Assembly (NCBI GenBank): GCA_023424015.1
Contig: JAFAEM010000047.1
Span: forward strand, 1 to 64,000
DNA from: Bacteroidota bacterium
Lineage (GTDB): Bacteria; Bacteroidota; Bacteroidia; Chitinophagales; Chitinophagaceae
Direction of reading: 5' to 3'
Length of the DNA stretch: 64,000 nt
The notes beneath the pieces were generated by a model. The model saw nothing but the letters and a program-made list of their open reading frames with translations, ran no database searches and was not told the origin of the DNA. Below, piece after piece: positions 54,002 to 61,783 of the stretch. The position numbers were made by a program, and so were the translations under genes. Position 1 is the stretch's first letter, and each line of letters begins with the position of its first letter.

Positions 54002-54511
54002 CTACCAATCATTTTTGGTGGCCATCTTAGATTTTAGATCCACGATCATCGCTTTTACTTTCTCATCCACCTGTCTTTTTACATTGGCCCATTGCTTTTT
54101 GCTGAGCTCACGCGGTGGATCCGCCGGATTCAGGTCATGCTCAATATCTGGGCGTCCGCGGCCGGCGTCATAGGTAAGAACAAAGTCTGTGAAGGAATAT
54201 TTGTATCTGCTGTCTTTTGACGCTATCGAGATTTTAAACCAGACCTTTCCCGGGAACACAATCCCCAGATTCCTGGTGACTTCGACCTGCATCCAGCCCT
54301 TCCCAATTATCGTTTTACTGGCATCATCACTCAGCTGGGTAACGTCCTTCCCGCTTTTAAACGCATCGGTGATAAAAATTTTTGAATTGCTGTACAGAGC
54401 ATCTGCAGTGACACTGTCAGCATTAACCACTTCACTATACTGTAGTTGTGCTGAAACACTACTAACCAGGAACAGCGAAGCCGACGTGATGATGGTATTT
54501 ATCAGTCTCAT
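54002..54511 (-). CDS. DUF4468 domain protein, prophage cargo
   Basis: 169 residues. Signal peptide MRLINTIITSASLFLVSSVSAQ, then the DUF4468 domain (YSEVVNADSVTADALYSNSKIFITDAF, TIIGKGWMQVEV, KYSFTDFVLTY). The family is host-type, periplasmic and common in Bacteroidota, of unknown function. It is the only large minus-strand gene between late genes and repressor, the classic site for lysogenic-conversion genes. A half-operator TATTGACTTTTCAA lies 40 bp upstream (54553-54566). Confidence 0.75.
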   Translation of the reverse strand: MRLINTIITSASLFLVSSVSAQLQYSEVVNADSVTADALYSNSKIFITDAFKSGKDVTQLSDDASKTIIGKGWMQVEVTRNLGIVFPGKVWFKISIASKDSRYKYSFTDFVLTYDAGRGRPDIEHDLNPADPPRELSKKQWANVKRQVDEKVKAMIVDLKSKMATKNDW

Positions 54512-54677
54512 ATAGTGTAAACCCTTATTCCTTTTCGAAAAAATTGTAGGTATATTGACTTTTCAAGCCATTATTGTTCACCTAATTTTTACAAATGAAT
54601 CATGTTTTTTCAAGACCACTTAACCTACTGTCAAAACTGCCAGTTGGCTTCCTGCTGTCGGTTACTCAACTACGAAA

Positions 54678-55214
54678 TCAAGGAGAGACAACAGATTTGT
54701 TTAATTCTGCGACTGCTTCCTCTATCGTTGCCCAGCGTTTCCCCACCCCTATCTCCGCCAGTCGCATGTACAAATCCGAAAATCTCCGGTCTATGTCTGC
54801 AGTCATTCCTGAAGCAGCATCGCCAATAGTCTTGTACTTCAACAGCTCCATTGCCTGAGCATTGGAGTGAGCGATGTCCTTCACTGCAGCGCCTATATCT
54901 TTTACCCCTATCGAAAGATCCCTATTAATCTCGAGGACCTCTGATAACTTTGTTTTCCAAAAGGATTGATTCTCTCCATAGTTGCGGGAATCTTCATTTA
55001 CCTGGAATTCTGAATTTTCAGTGGGTATTGAATTTTTCAATACCCATTCTTTGTATAGTCTAAGCGCCATTAGTAGCTTTTTACTACCATCCCTGGCGAG
55101 GCTTTGATCTATCGCGTTGTTGGCATAACCCAGCTTTTTCTCAATGGAAGCACGGTCATGTCCTTTCGATTTTAAAAAATCAAGCAGTTTAACGATCTCT
55201 TTCTTGTAGTCCAT
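54678..55214 (-). CDS. Putative phage repressor (HTH)
   Basis: 178 residues. N-terminal HTH-like domain (EIVKLLDFLKSKGHDRASIEKKLGYANNAIDQSLARDGSK) followed by a linker and a C-terminal helical region (SDLYMRLAEIG, EEAVAELNK). Divergent from a small Cro-like gene with palindromes between them and one inside its own coding sequence. That arrangement is the immunity switch of temperate phages. No LexA-type peptidase motif, so induction would not be by self-cleavage. Confidence 0.68.
   Translation of the reverse strand: MDYKKEIVKLLDFLKSKGHDRASIEKKLGYANNAIDQSLARDGSKKLLMALRLYKEWVLKNSIPTENSEFQVNEDSRNYGENQSFWKTKLSEVLEINRDLSIGVKDIGAAVKDIAHSNAQAMELLKYKTIGDAASGMTADIDRRFSDLYMRLAEIGVGKRWATIEEAVAELNKSVVSP
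55022..55046. promoter_or_regulatory. Operator-like palindrome inside repressor gene
   Basis: Perfect 11-bp arms (TGGGTATTGAA and its complement) around TTT, centre 55034. It shares the core TTGAATTTTTCAA with the operators in the divergent promoter region. Confidence 0.55.
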
Positions 55215-55352
55215 CTAATTATAGGTATGGTTTTTAGAAAAAATTCGAAAATATTGAGTTTTTCAACTTTTAATTTGGAATATTGAATTTTTCAATATTA
55301 TATTTGATAGTAGAAAACTATAATAGAAAATTATAATCAAATATAAATAACC
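55215..55352. promoter_or_regulatory. Immunity switch region with two palindromic operators
   Basis: TTGAGTTTTTCAA at 55254-55266 and TTGAATTTTTCAA at 55283-55295, centres 29 bp apart; the second extends to 9-bp perfect arms (55279-55299). AT-rich promoters point both ways. Confidence 0.65.
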
Positions 55353-55586
55353 ATGTTCATTCTTTCTAATAGGGCCACCAAAGCCATTGCTGAAACACCG
55401 GGGATCCGCCCGAAACTCTGTCTGGCCCTGGGTGTAAGTGAGCAGACGATTTACCTCACATACACCAACAATGAACCTAATAACAATCTGACTAAGTACG
55501 CCGCTCTGAAAGTGATACTGGAAGAAACTGGTTTGCCACTTGACAAACTTTTACTGGAAGTAAAATCACTGGTGAAGACGATGTAA
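55353..55586 (+). CDS. Small HTH protein, Cro-like
   Basis: 77 residues. LSNRATKAIAETPGIRPKLCLALGVSEQTIYLTYTNN contains a helix-turn-helix with a recognition helix at SEQTIYLT, then LTKYAALKVILEETGLPLDKLL. Small, divergent from the larger repressor-like gene and first of the early operon. Analogous to Cro or CII; which one cannot be read. Confidence 0.65.
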   Translation: MFILSNRATKAIAETPGIRPKLCLALGVSEQTIYLTYTNNEPNNNLTKYAALKVILEETGLPLDKLLLEVKSLVKTM

Positions 55587-55663
55587 ATATAAGTAAGTGT
55601 TTACCCCTATGTCAATACCCTCATAGTTGTATTACAAAAAGTTTAACCAAACAACTTTAACAC

Positions 55664-55849
55664 ATGCCCCGCCTCGATTGCATAACCATCCACCCCCACG
55701 ACCTGCAGCAGGTACTGGATATACTGGAGATCAAGAATCACCCCAGTGATATGGTTCGCATCGTGGACGGCGGTAATAAAATAATTGTGCGCGACAGCAA
55801 TGACATGCACATATTCTCTATCGAAAAAACTGTACCTGTAAAATCCTAA
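55664..55849 (+). CDS. Small early protein
   Basis: 61 residues, MPRLDCITIHPHDLQQVLDILEIKN then a beta part with VRIVDGGNKIIVRDSND. No family. 77 bp behind the Cro-like gene. Confidence 0.5.
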   Translation: MPRLDCITIHPHDLQQVLDILEIKNHPSDMVRIVDGGNKIIVRDSNDMHIFSIEKTVPVKS

Positions 55850-55853
55850 GCTC

Positions 55854-55958
55854 ATGAGAAAACAAATTTCATCCGACGACTGGATGCTTAATCTGTCCCG
55901 AATACTGATCACGATCGGTGCCACTATGCTCATTGTATCTATTATTCTCTCAAAATAA
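55854..55958 (+). CDS. 34-residue single-helix membrane peptide
   Basis: MRKQISSDDWMLNLSR followed by a hydrophobic helix ILITIGATMLIVSIILS and a Lys end. Overlooked easily because of its length; start 4 bp after the upstream stop and 12 bp before the next gene, so co-transcribed. Function unknown. Confidence 0.5.
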   Translation: MRKQISSDDWMLNLSRILITIGATMLIVSIILSK

Positions 55959-55970
55959 AACCGACACGCA

Positions 55971-56279
55971 ATGAACATCACCAATGCCTTCATCATCCGC
56001 CTGGCTAAAATGCCAGAACGAGAACGAAACGCCTTCCTGGAAGCGCACAAAGAAGTAATCGACTTCACAGCACTCTCTGCCAGGATAAAAGAATGCGCCA
56101 ACCTTTCTATAGAAAAAGGTGAGCATGAAATGGCCGAAGTATTATTCGACATCAAAGCCGATATCTCATTATATCAGGCAATGCAGCGATTCCCTGCAGC
56201 CGTCAAAGACTATACACTGGAAGACAATCCAACACCTGAGAAAAATAAAGTGAGAATGGAGTTGAGTTCCATGCAGTGA
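55971..56279 (+). CDS. Hypothetical early protein
   Basis: 102 residues, helical (MPERERNAFLEAHKEVIDFTALSARIKECANLSIEKGEHEMAEVLFDIKADIS). No family recognised. Last gene before the RNA segment. Confidence 0.6.
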   Translation: MNITNAFIIRLAKMPERERNAFLEAHKEVIDFTALSARIKECANLSIEKGEHEMAEVLFDIKADISLYQAMQRFPAAVKDYTLEDNPTPEKNKVRMELSSMQ

Positions 56280-56302
56280 GGAAGGGAATCTGATACTGCA
56301 AA

Positions 56303-56395
56303 AAATCGCCGGGTATCCATGAATGGATTTTATTAAGAAAATATAAAGGTGGTAAAGCGATCACCCGGCGATTTAAACTAGAGTTCTTTTTTTTT
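56303..56395 (+). terminator. Long hairpin with T9, end of first early operon
   Basis: AAATCGCCGGGT (56303-56314) pairs perfectly with ACCCGGCGATTT (56363-56374) around a 48-base loop that itself contains ATCCAT/ATGGAT. A T9 tract (56387-56395) follows 12 bases later. Could also be a structured RNA element rather than a simple terminator. Confidence 0.5.
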
Positions 56396-56415
56396 CATGA
56401 TAAGCAGCAAACGCT

Positions 56416-56450
56416 CCTGGGCCAGCTCTAACCGGCCGCGCCCAGGTTTT
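56416..56450 (+). terminator. Hairpin just before tRNA
   Basis: CCTGGGC (56416-56422) and GCCCAGG (56440-56446) with TTTT. Terminator or tRNA-leader stem. Confidence 0.45.
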
Positions 56451-56523
56451 AGTGGGGTAGAGCAGTTGGTAGCTCGTTTGGCTCATAACCAAAAGGTCGG
56501 CAGTTCGAATCTGTCCCCCGCTA
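56451..56523 (+). tRNA. tRNA with anticodon CAT (Met, or Ile2 if lysidine-modified)
   Basis: A complete cloverleaf can be folded. Acceptor AGTGGGG/CCCCGCT, D-arm GAGC/GCTC, anticodon stem TTTGG/CCAAA with loop CTCATAA, variable AGGTC, T-arm GGCAG TTCGAAT CTGTC, discriminator A. No CCA is encoded. It lacks the GGG/CCC anticodon stem of initiator tRNA. The 1-72 pair is A-U, unusual for bacterial tRNAs. Phage-encoded. Confidence 0.92.
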
Positions 56524-56910
56524 CAAAAAACCAACCGTAGTCGTCACGGCAATGGCTATGATGGAAGTCTCGAAGGGGTGGCCGCCCCAACGTCTTTACG
56601 AAGGCATGAGAGTTAGGCCAACGTCATAGGAGTAATCAGACTGACAGCCGGGAAAGACCGGCATTTTAAAAGTTCTTTTAAACGAATACCATATACAGGG
56701 GATTCACAGCATTTCAAGCCGCTCGGTTTGGGCCCGGTGAACGGATTTTGACTGCCGCCCGGGAGAGAGTAAGTAAGCCAGAACTGGTAGCCAACCCAGG
56801 ACCCTTACTAAGTACCATCAAGTCATTGAGGTTTGAAAAGGCTGCCCCACCCATGAAGAAACCCCTGAATGGCATCGGGGTGGCCAGCATCAGCAATGGT
56901 GCTGGCTTTT
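56524..56910 (+). ncRNA. Candidate structured noncoding RNA behind phage tRNA
   Basis: About 390 bases without a convincing gene but with many hairpins: GGGGT/GCCCC (near 56575), GCCGG/CCGGC (56647-56662), TTTAAAAG/CTTTTAAA (near 56664-56682), CCAG/CTGG inside GTAAG/CTTAC (about 56768-56809) and ACCCC/GGGGT (56861-56881). It ends in a textbook terminator, GCCAGCA/TGCTGGC plus TTTT (56883-56910). No known RNA class recognised. Confidence 0.45.
56883..56910 (+). terminator. Intrinsic terminator closing the tRNA/RNA segment
   Basis: GCCAGCA (56883-56889), ten-base loop, TGCTGGC (56900-56906), TTTT. Next start codon is 16 bp on. Confidence 0.85.
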
Positions 56911-56925
56911 AATAAAACTATTGCT

Positions 56926-57123
56926 ATGTACAAACTGATATATACCGTCGAGCTTACAACACGGCCAACATTCACAGCCAGGAGAAAAGCTGAATCAAAA
57001 GTGGCAGCTCGCGAACTGAAATCAAAACTGCTATCAAAAAATATCAAGGAAGGACGCACTATATACAGCGGCTTCCAACTCTTCGATATAATAGAAAACC
57101 GAATCATCAATCACAATTTTTAA
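56926..57123 (+). CDS. Small basic early protein
   Basis: 65 residues from ATG 56926 (MYKLIYTVELTTRPTFTARRKAESKVAARELKSKLLSKN); longer frames run into the terminator. Basic, beta then helix. No family. 2 bp before the next gene. Confidence 0.55.
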   Translation: MYKLIYTVELTTRPTFTARRKAESKVAARELKSKLLSKNIKEGRTIYSGFQLFDIIENRIINHNF

Positions 57124-57125
57124 CC

Positions 57126-57449
57126 ATGAAAAATTTACTCATCATCTCCGCCATCGCCGCATCGACATTCAGCCAGCAATCCGGCTGCAGTAAATCAGGA
57201 TGCGTTACCGAACGCGACGTTCAACGTCATGACAGGAAGCAATTCAGGGCATCAGTAGTGCTTAAAGAAGGTGGCACTATTGCCCAGGCTAATGAATACA
57301 GAAGAACCACGCTTGTATCAGTACGTCGCACCATGCGCGGATATAAGCATCTATTTGTGACCGATGAAAGCGATACTGTGTATCTGTACCTGCACCCAAA
57401 ACTGGAAACTGGAGAATGCTATCTTATTAAGAACCTTTTATTCTCATAA
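57126..57449 (+). CDS. Phage-encoded exported protein
   Basis: 107 residues. Signal-like MKNLLIISAIAASTFSQQSGC, possibly a lipoprotein (Cys21), then RKQFRASVVLKEGGTIAQANEYRRTTLVSVRRTMRGYKHLFVTDESDTVYLYLHPKL. No family. An envelope-targeted early protein could serve superinfection exclusion, which is inference. Confidence 0.55.
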   Translation: MKNLLIISAIAASTFSQQSGCSKSGCVTERDVQRHDRKQFRASVVLKEGGTIAQANEYRRTTLVSVRRTMRGYKHLFVTDESDTVYLYLHPKLETGECYLIKNLLFS

Positions 57450-57463
57450 TGCTAATCTAACAA

Positions 57464-57495
57464 CCGGCGCTGGTATTCATGCCTGGCGCCTTTTA
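57464..57495 (+). terminator. Intrinsic terminator
   Basis: GGCGCTGG pairs with CCTGGCGCC using wobbles, followed by TTTT. Confidence 0.6.
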
Positions 57496-57506
57496 AAAAA
57501 ACTCTT

Positions 57507-57776
57507 ATGCTAGAGCTTCAAATTAAAATAAATCGACACAAAGAAACCAAGCCAGCCTGGCCGGATATAACGGAAAAAAACTTTGTCGAATCGCTGAGCC
57601 TCGAACGCGCCGGGATCCTCGAAAAAGGAATGACAAGCGGTAAGACGTCAGTCGCTCTCGCTCTTAAAGATGCAAATGGTGGCTATTATTTCGCGCAGAC
57701 GAGCGCTGAGCTCATAAAAGCATTATATCACGCAATCCAGGGGGCTGAACAGCAGTGGAAGGAAAACCCTGAATAA
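57507..57776 (+). CDS. Hypothetical early protein
   Basis: 89 residues: MLELQIKINRHKETKPAWPDITEKNF, then SGKTSVALALKDANGGYYFAQTSAELIKALYHAIQGAEQ. Alpha/beta pattern common to small phage proteins. The SGKTS string is too isolated to be a P-loop. Confidence 0.55.
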   Translation: MLELQIKINRHKETKPAWPDITEKNFVESLSLERAGILEKGMTSGKTSVALALKDANGGYYFAQTSAELIKALYHAIQGAEQQWKENPE

Positions 57777-57790
57777 AAAAGCTATCAAAC

Positions 57791-57994
57791 ATGGCATTTA
57801 CAATGACTGATACAGAATATCTGCAACTGCTAAAAGATTTGTTCAAGCAGTACGAAAAACAGAAGAATAGATATAATAAAATGGCGAAGGCATATCTGGA
57901 AAAATTCAAGCATGAAACTGAACGATGCAATCGCTTACTGTCAGATATCGAGAAATTGAAAAATAAAATTGAAAATACTCAAATGACCTCTTAG
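57791..57994 (+). CDS. Small coiled-coil protein
   Basis: 67 residues, nearly all helix with heptads (LLKDLFKQYEKQKNRYNKMAKAYLEKFKHETERCNRLLSDIEKLKNKIEN). No family. A strong terminator follows. Confidence 0.5.
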   Translation: MAFTMTDTEYLQLLKDLFKQYEKQKNRYNKMAKAYLEKFKHETERCNRLLSDIEKLKNKIENTQMTS

Positions 57995-58019
57995 GTGAAG
58001 AGGATTGGTGGCTTGTTAA

Positions 58020-58049
58020 GGGGCCGTTGGTTCGACGGCCCCAATTTTT
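58020..58049 (+). terminator. Strong intrinsic terminator
   Basis: GGGGCCGT (58020-58027), seven-base loop, ACGGCCCC (58035-58042), AATTTTT. Confidence 0.85.
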
Positions 58050-58071
58050 AAAATTCAAAACTTGAAAGTCT

Positions 58072-58209
58072 ATGCGCAAACAACGCTATACCAAATCACA
58101 GGCCGATACTGCCCTGGCGATCATCGTCACAATTGTATTCGTGCTATTTGTCAGCGGCTGCTGTATTGGCTTCCTTTCTTACATCTTCAATCAGCTGGCA
58201 AATGACTAA
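58072..58209 (+). CDS. 45-residue membrane peptide
   Basis: MRKQRYTKSQADTALAIIVT then a long hydrophobic helix with SGCC and a short polar end (NQLAND). Its 3' end overlaps the next start by 8 bp (ATG at 58202), so coupled. Function unknown. Confidence 0.5.
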   Translation: MRKQRYTKSQADTALAIIVTIVFVLFVSGCCIGFLSYIFNQLAND

Positions 58210-58660
58210 AGACCAACTCACCCGCATTGCGGATCTGCAGATAAAGATCCTGACCATCGATGAACGCCTCGAATTTTTAAAGGGCGCCATGCGCCAATTG
58301 CTTTATGAGAATTGCAAGGTGCAGATATCATTTACCATGGTCAACCAGGATATTAAGCAGAAGAATGATATCAATCAGGAGATTTTTACGATGAGCGGGA
58401 TGGGAGGGTTCTCGTCTATCTTTCATTTCCCACCGGAATTACTCTCTGTACCAAAGCCGAAGATCGAAAATGATAAAACGTCTTTCGTGGCCGACTTCAC
58501 AGATGGTAACGCCGTGCTCATCCTCAATACTTTCTTCAACCAGGAGAAGACGCTGCAGAAACAGTACCAGCAGGAACTACAACAGCTGCTGAGTGATTGT
58601 ATGCCACAGGCACCACATGACAACCCGATTCTTCAACTACATCAAAATAAACAGCTATGA
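58202..58660 (+). CDS. Hypothetical phage protein
   Basis: 152 residues from ATG 58202. Helical ends (LTRIADLQIKILTIDERLEFLKGAMRQLL; EKTLQKQYQQELQQLL) around a middle with GGFSSIFHFPPELL. Possibly an oligomeric helical protein near the replication genes; not recognised. Overlaps the next gene by 4 bp. Confidence 0.55.
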   Translation: MTKDQLTRIADLQIKILTIDERLEFLKGAMRQLLYENCKVQISFTMVNQDIKQKNDINQEIFTMSGMGGFSSIFHFPPELLSVPKPKIENDKTSFVADFTDGNAVLILNTFFNQEKTLQKQYQQELQQLLSDCMPQAPHDNPILQLHQNKQL

Positions 58661-58956
58661 ATATAATGGGGCATATCATCAAGCCCGAATGCATCCACGG
58701 CATTGGGCCACTCATGAAAGAATTTGGTACCGGTACCGATTATGCATTATATAACCATTTTAGGTTTTTCTTCGAGTTACACCTGGCCGGTCACACTACA
58801 AAGATCAATTCGGATTGGGTATACACTACGGCAGTAACAGACTCAGTGTATCAAAGCAGCCGAAAGTCGGCGGACAAATTCAAAAATGAATATATAAAAG
58901 CTGTTGATGAAATTAAAAAACTGATCAAATACGGTTTTCCGGTCCCGATCGGTTAA
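58657..58956 (+). CDS. Hypothetical phage protein
   Basis: 99 residues, basic at the end (SSRKSADKFKNEYIKAVDEIKKLIKYGF). No family recognised; upstream of primase-helicase. Confidence 0.5.
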   Translation: MNIMGHIIKPECIHGIGPLMKEFGTGTDYALYNHFRFFFELHLAGHTTKINSDWVYTTAVTDSVYQSSRKSADKFKNEYIKAVDEIKKLIKYGFPVPIG

Positions 58957-59010
58957 TATTTTAAAACCTCAATCCCTCATCCTTTGCTCAAACACTTCAT
59001 TAAATTCATA

Positions 59011-61536
59011 ATGTCACTAACCGGTAACGCATCTGACAGCAATTACTTCCAATCACGAATGGACGCACTCGGGATCACGGAAGAAGAAAATAAAATCGGC
59101 ATCCTGCAAAACGAAAACGGTGAGAATGTAATCAAAGAATTGCCGGTATTCACGCCAGGGAAAAAGAAACCCGGCATCGATATCCTGGTCTGCACACTCG
59201 ATCGCACCACGATCAACTACAAGCCCGATGGCTCGCGCTGGTCAGATAACTATAAACTCACCCGGCTGGAAAAGCCGATAGTTAAAGCGGACGGGTCTGT
59301 GATCAAATACCTGATGCCAAAAGGCCAGGGCGCCTACCCTTTCTTTCACCCGTCCCTCATTGAAAAATTCGAGAAGGAAGAAAAGATTCCAACCCTCTTT
59401 CTCACGGAAGGCTTTTTTAAAGCCTGGAAGGGCTGCAAGCATGGCATACCGGTGATCGGCCTGTCGAGCATCACTCACATGAAAGAACCCGGGAAGAATT
59501 GCATCCATCGTGATATCGAGCGACTGATCAAAGCCTGCAAGGTGAAGCGCGTGGTATGGCTCACCGATGGCGACTGCCTCGATATCACAGGCAAGGATCT
59601 GAAAGACGGCATTGATCTGTATAAGCGGCCTAAGAACTTTTTTGCATCCTGCGAAATCTTTAAGACCCTGCTGGATGATTTTGAAGTAGACAAATTCTTC
59701 TTCCACATCGACACCGATGGCATCGCGGCCACCCATAAGTTGCAGGATCGTGGCGCCGTAAAAGGACTGGATGATCTGCTGGTCGCTTTCCCTGGCCACA
59801 TCGACGCCATAGTGGATGATATCAGCAGCGTCAGCAGTCAGTCGGACTGGTTTGTGAAGCACAACATCACCACCGGCATCCGAAAAATACTGACCTACTT
59901 CAAGCTCAATTCCCCCCTGGAATTCTATCTCTTCCATGTAGAGCGCCGGCCAGATCTTAAAAACATAGAGTGGCAGTTCAACGGTACCAAGTATAAGTAT
60001 GACGAAGAGAAGCATGACGTGGCTATCGTATCGCCCCGGTCGGCCAAAGACTATTTCCGTGTGGGCGATCAGTATTATGAATTTGTCCAGATTCCCAATA
60101 AGTACGGCCAGCTGGAGAAGATATTCCATGCCCGGCAGAAGGGCACCATCATCGACGACCATGGTAAGTCATTATTCAAACACATTCCAAAGTACAAGGC
60201 ATTTTGCAACGTCCCCGATCACGTCAACTTCCAGCAGGTCATTCATAATTGTTTCAATATGTACGGACCATTCGAGCACGAAATGGAAGCGCAGAAATGC
60301 TCGGAGCTGGATTTCCCTCATATACTCGGATTCATCAAACATATTTTTGGCGAGACCAAAGTGAGTTTCATCCACCCCACCACCAAGCAAAAGCATGAAT
60401 ACCCTAATTGGGAGTTGGGCATGGATTACCTGCAGGTGCTGCTGCAGAGGCCTGCTGAAAAGCTGCCGATCATCTGCCTGGTATCGCGCGACAACAATAC
60501 CGGTAAGAGCACCTTTGGAAAATTCCTCCGCATGCTCTTCACCCGCAACGTGGCCATCGTAGGCAACCAGGACCTGGCCGGTGACTTCAACGCGCATTGG
60601 GCGTCCAAGCTGGTGGTAGTCTGCGACGAAACCAAGATCGATAAGCAGCATGTAATCGAGAAAGTAAAGAATCTTTCCACCGCTGATAAGATCATGATGA
60701 ATGCAAAGGGCAAGGATCACGTCGAGATTGACTGCTTTATAAAGTTCATATTCATCACCAACAATGAAGATTCATTCATCAACATTACTGAAGATGATAT
60801 CCGCTACTGGGTGCTGAAGGTGCCGGTGCTTAGAAACGAGGTCACCAATATGCTCGACCTGATGCAGGAAGAGATACCTGCGTTTCTGAATTTTATGAGT
60901 ACCCGCAAGATATTAACAGAGCAACTCAACCGGATGTGGTTTCATCCCCACCTGTTAAAGACAGAGGCGCTGCGTAAGGTTATCATCAACAGTCAGCCCA
61001 CCATCATCAAAGAGCTCCGCCAGCGCATGAAGGAAATGTTCCTGGATTTCGGAGTGGAGGAAATTCTAATGACTGTATCGAATGTCCGTGATGAATTCTT
61101 CCGCGGCAACCGGTACGAAGGAAACTACCTGGATCGGGTGATCCGCGAAGATCTGAAGGTGCAGAAAGTGAAGCAGTGGCGTTACAACGGCAAAATATAT
61201 AAGACAGACGGTGAAGCCATCGAGGCAGCTAAGGCTCACCTGGGCAAGAAGAATGATCTGGAAGTGATGTCATATATCGAAGTGGAGGACTGCAATATGC
61301 GGTATTCCTATCCACGGTGGGAAAAGTCACCCCAAAATCCAACAGAGCCGATCCGTGTGGATGTAAAGTACATCGGGAGGCCATACAGGTTCCAGAGGAG
61401 CCAGTTTGTATCACCCGATGAGAAAGTGGCGATGCCGGCAGACCTGGAATATGTCAACAGCATGACACCGGGACACAATGGCCATCAACCAATACCTGCA
61501 GACGCAGCTCAGCCGATCGACGATCTACCATTTTAA
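59011..61536 (+). CDS. Primase-helicase (TOPRIM/DUF3854-like + SF3-like helicase, DUF5906)
   Basis: About 841 residues from ATG 59011. N-terminal part has a TOPRIM-like core (IPTLFLTEGFFKAWKGCKHG; VKRVVWLTDGDCLD). The C-terminal ATPase resembles phage SF3/NrS-1-type helicases: Walker A CLVSRDNNTGKSTFGKF, Walker B SKLVVVCDE, sensor-like FIKFIFITNNED, and a following arginine-rich part. Makes primers and unwinds DNA at the phage origin. No DNA polymerase is yet visible to the right. Confidence lower on exact family name than on role. Confidence 0.85.
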   Translation: MSLTGNASDSNYFQSRMDALGITEEENKIGILQNENGENVIKELPVFTPGKKKPGIDILVCTLDRTTINYKPDGSRWSDNYKLTRLEKPIVKADGSVIKYLMPKGQGAYPFFHPSLIEKFEKEEKIPTLFLTEGFFKAWKGCKHGIPVIGLSSITHMKEPGKNCIHRDIERLIKACKVKRVVWLTDGDCLDITGKDLKDGIDLYKRPKNFFASCEIFKTLLDDFEVDKFFFHIDTDGIAATHKLQDRGAVKGLDDLLVAFPGHIDAIVDDISSVSSQSDWFVKHNITTGIRKILTYFKLNSPLEFYLFHVERRPDLKNIEWQFNGTKYKYDEEKHDVAIVSPRSAKDYFRVGDQYYEFVQIPNKYGQLEKIFHARQKGTIIDDHGKSLFKHIPKYKAFCNVPDHVNFQQVIHNCFNMYGPFEHEMEAQKCSELDFPHILGFIKHIFGETKVSFIHPTTKQKHEYPNWELGMDYLQVLLQRPAEKLPIICLVSRDNNTGKSTFGKFLRMLFTRNVAIVGNQDLAGDFNAHWASKLVVVCDETKIDKQHVIEKVKNLSTADKIMMNAKGKDHVEIDCFIKFIFITNNEDSFINITEDDIRYWVLKVPVLRNEVTNMLDLMQEEIPAFLNFMSTRKILTEQLNRMWFHPHLLKTEALRKVIINSQPTIIKELRQRMKEMFLDFGVEEILMTVSNVRDEFFRGNRYEGNYLDRVIREDLKVQKVKQWRYNGKIYKTDGEAIEAAKAHLGKKNDLEVMSYIEVEDCNMRYSYPRWEKSPQNPTEPIRVDVKYIGRPYRFQRSQFVSPDEKVAMPADLEYVNSMTPGHNGHQPIPADAAQPIDDLPF

Positions 61537-61555
61537 TCATTTTAAAAGCACCGCT

Positions 61556-61783
61556 ATGTCATTCATAAGAGTAAAAGACCTCGCCGACCTGGAACAAAAA
61601 TTTCTCCGGGCTGTTCAAATTCTGAAACGCATGCGTGAAGCCCAAATCCATTGGCATGAACACTATGGCTATCATGCAAAAATCGCTCGCCAGAGCTGGG
61701 AAGAGAAAGCTGATGATTTCATTGAGGGCTTGAAAATAGTTAGTGATCAAAAAAAAGAACTGGAGCTTAAAATACCTGACTGA
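61556..61783 (+). CDS. Small hypothetical protein
   Basis: 75 residues from ATG 61556 (MSFIRVKDLADLEQKFLRAVQILKRMREAQIHWHEHYGYHAK). Helical, His-rich middle. Shares its last base with the next start (TGATGG). Unknown. Confidence 0.5.
   Translation: MSFIRVKDLADLEQKFLRAVQILKRMREAQIHWHEHYGYHAKIARQSWEEKADDFIEGLKIVSDQKKELELKIPD

Noticed and set aside
54595..54858. Plus-strand frames opposite the 3' end of the repressor gene
   Set aside because: Fully overlap the better supported minus-strand repressor and show no domain.
56399..56572. Open frame running through the tRNA
   Set aside because: Its codons are explained by the cloverleaf; no protein likeness.
56451..56910. Group I or II intron in the tRNA locus
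   Set aside because: The tRNA is intact and uninterrupted, and no intron core such as a P7 motif or domain V was recognised.
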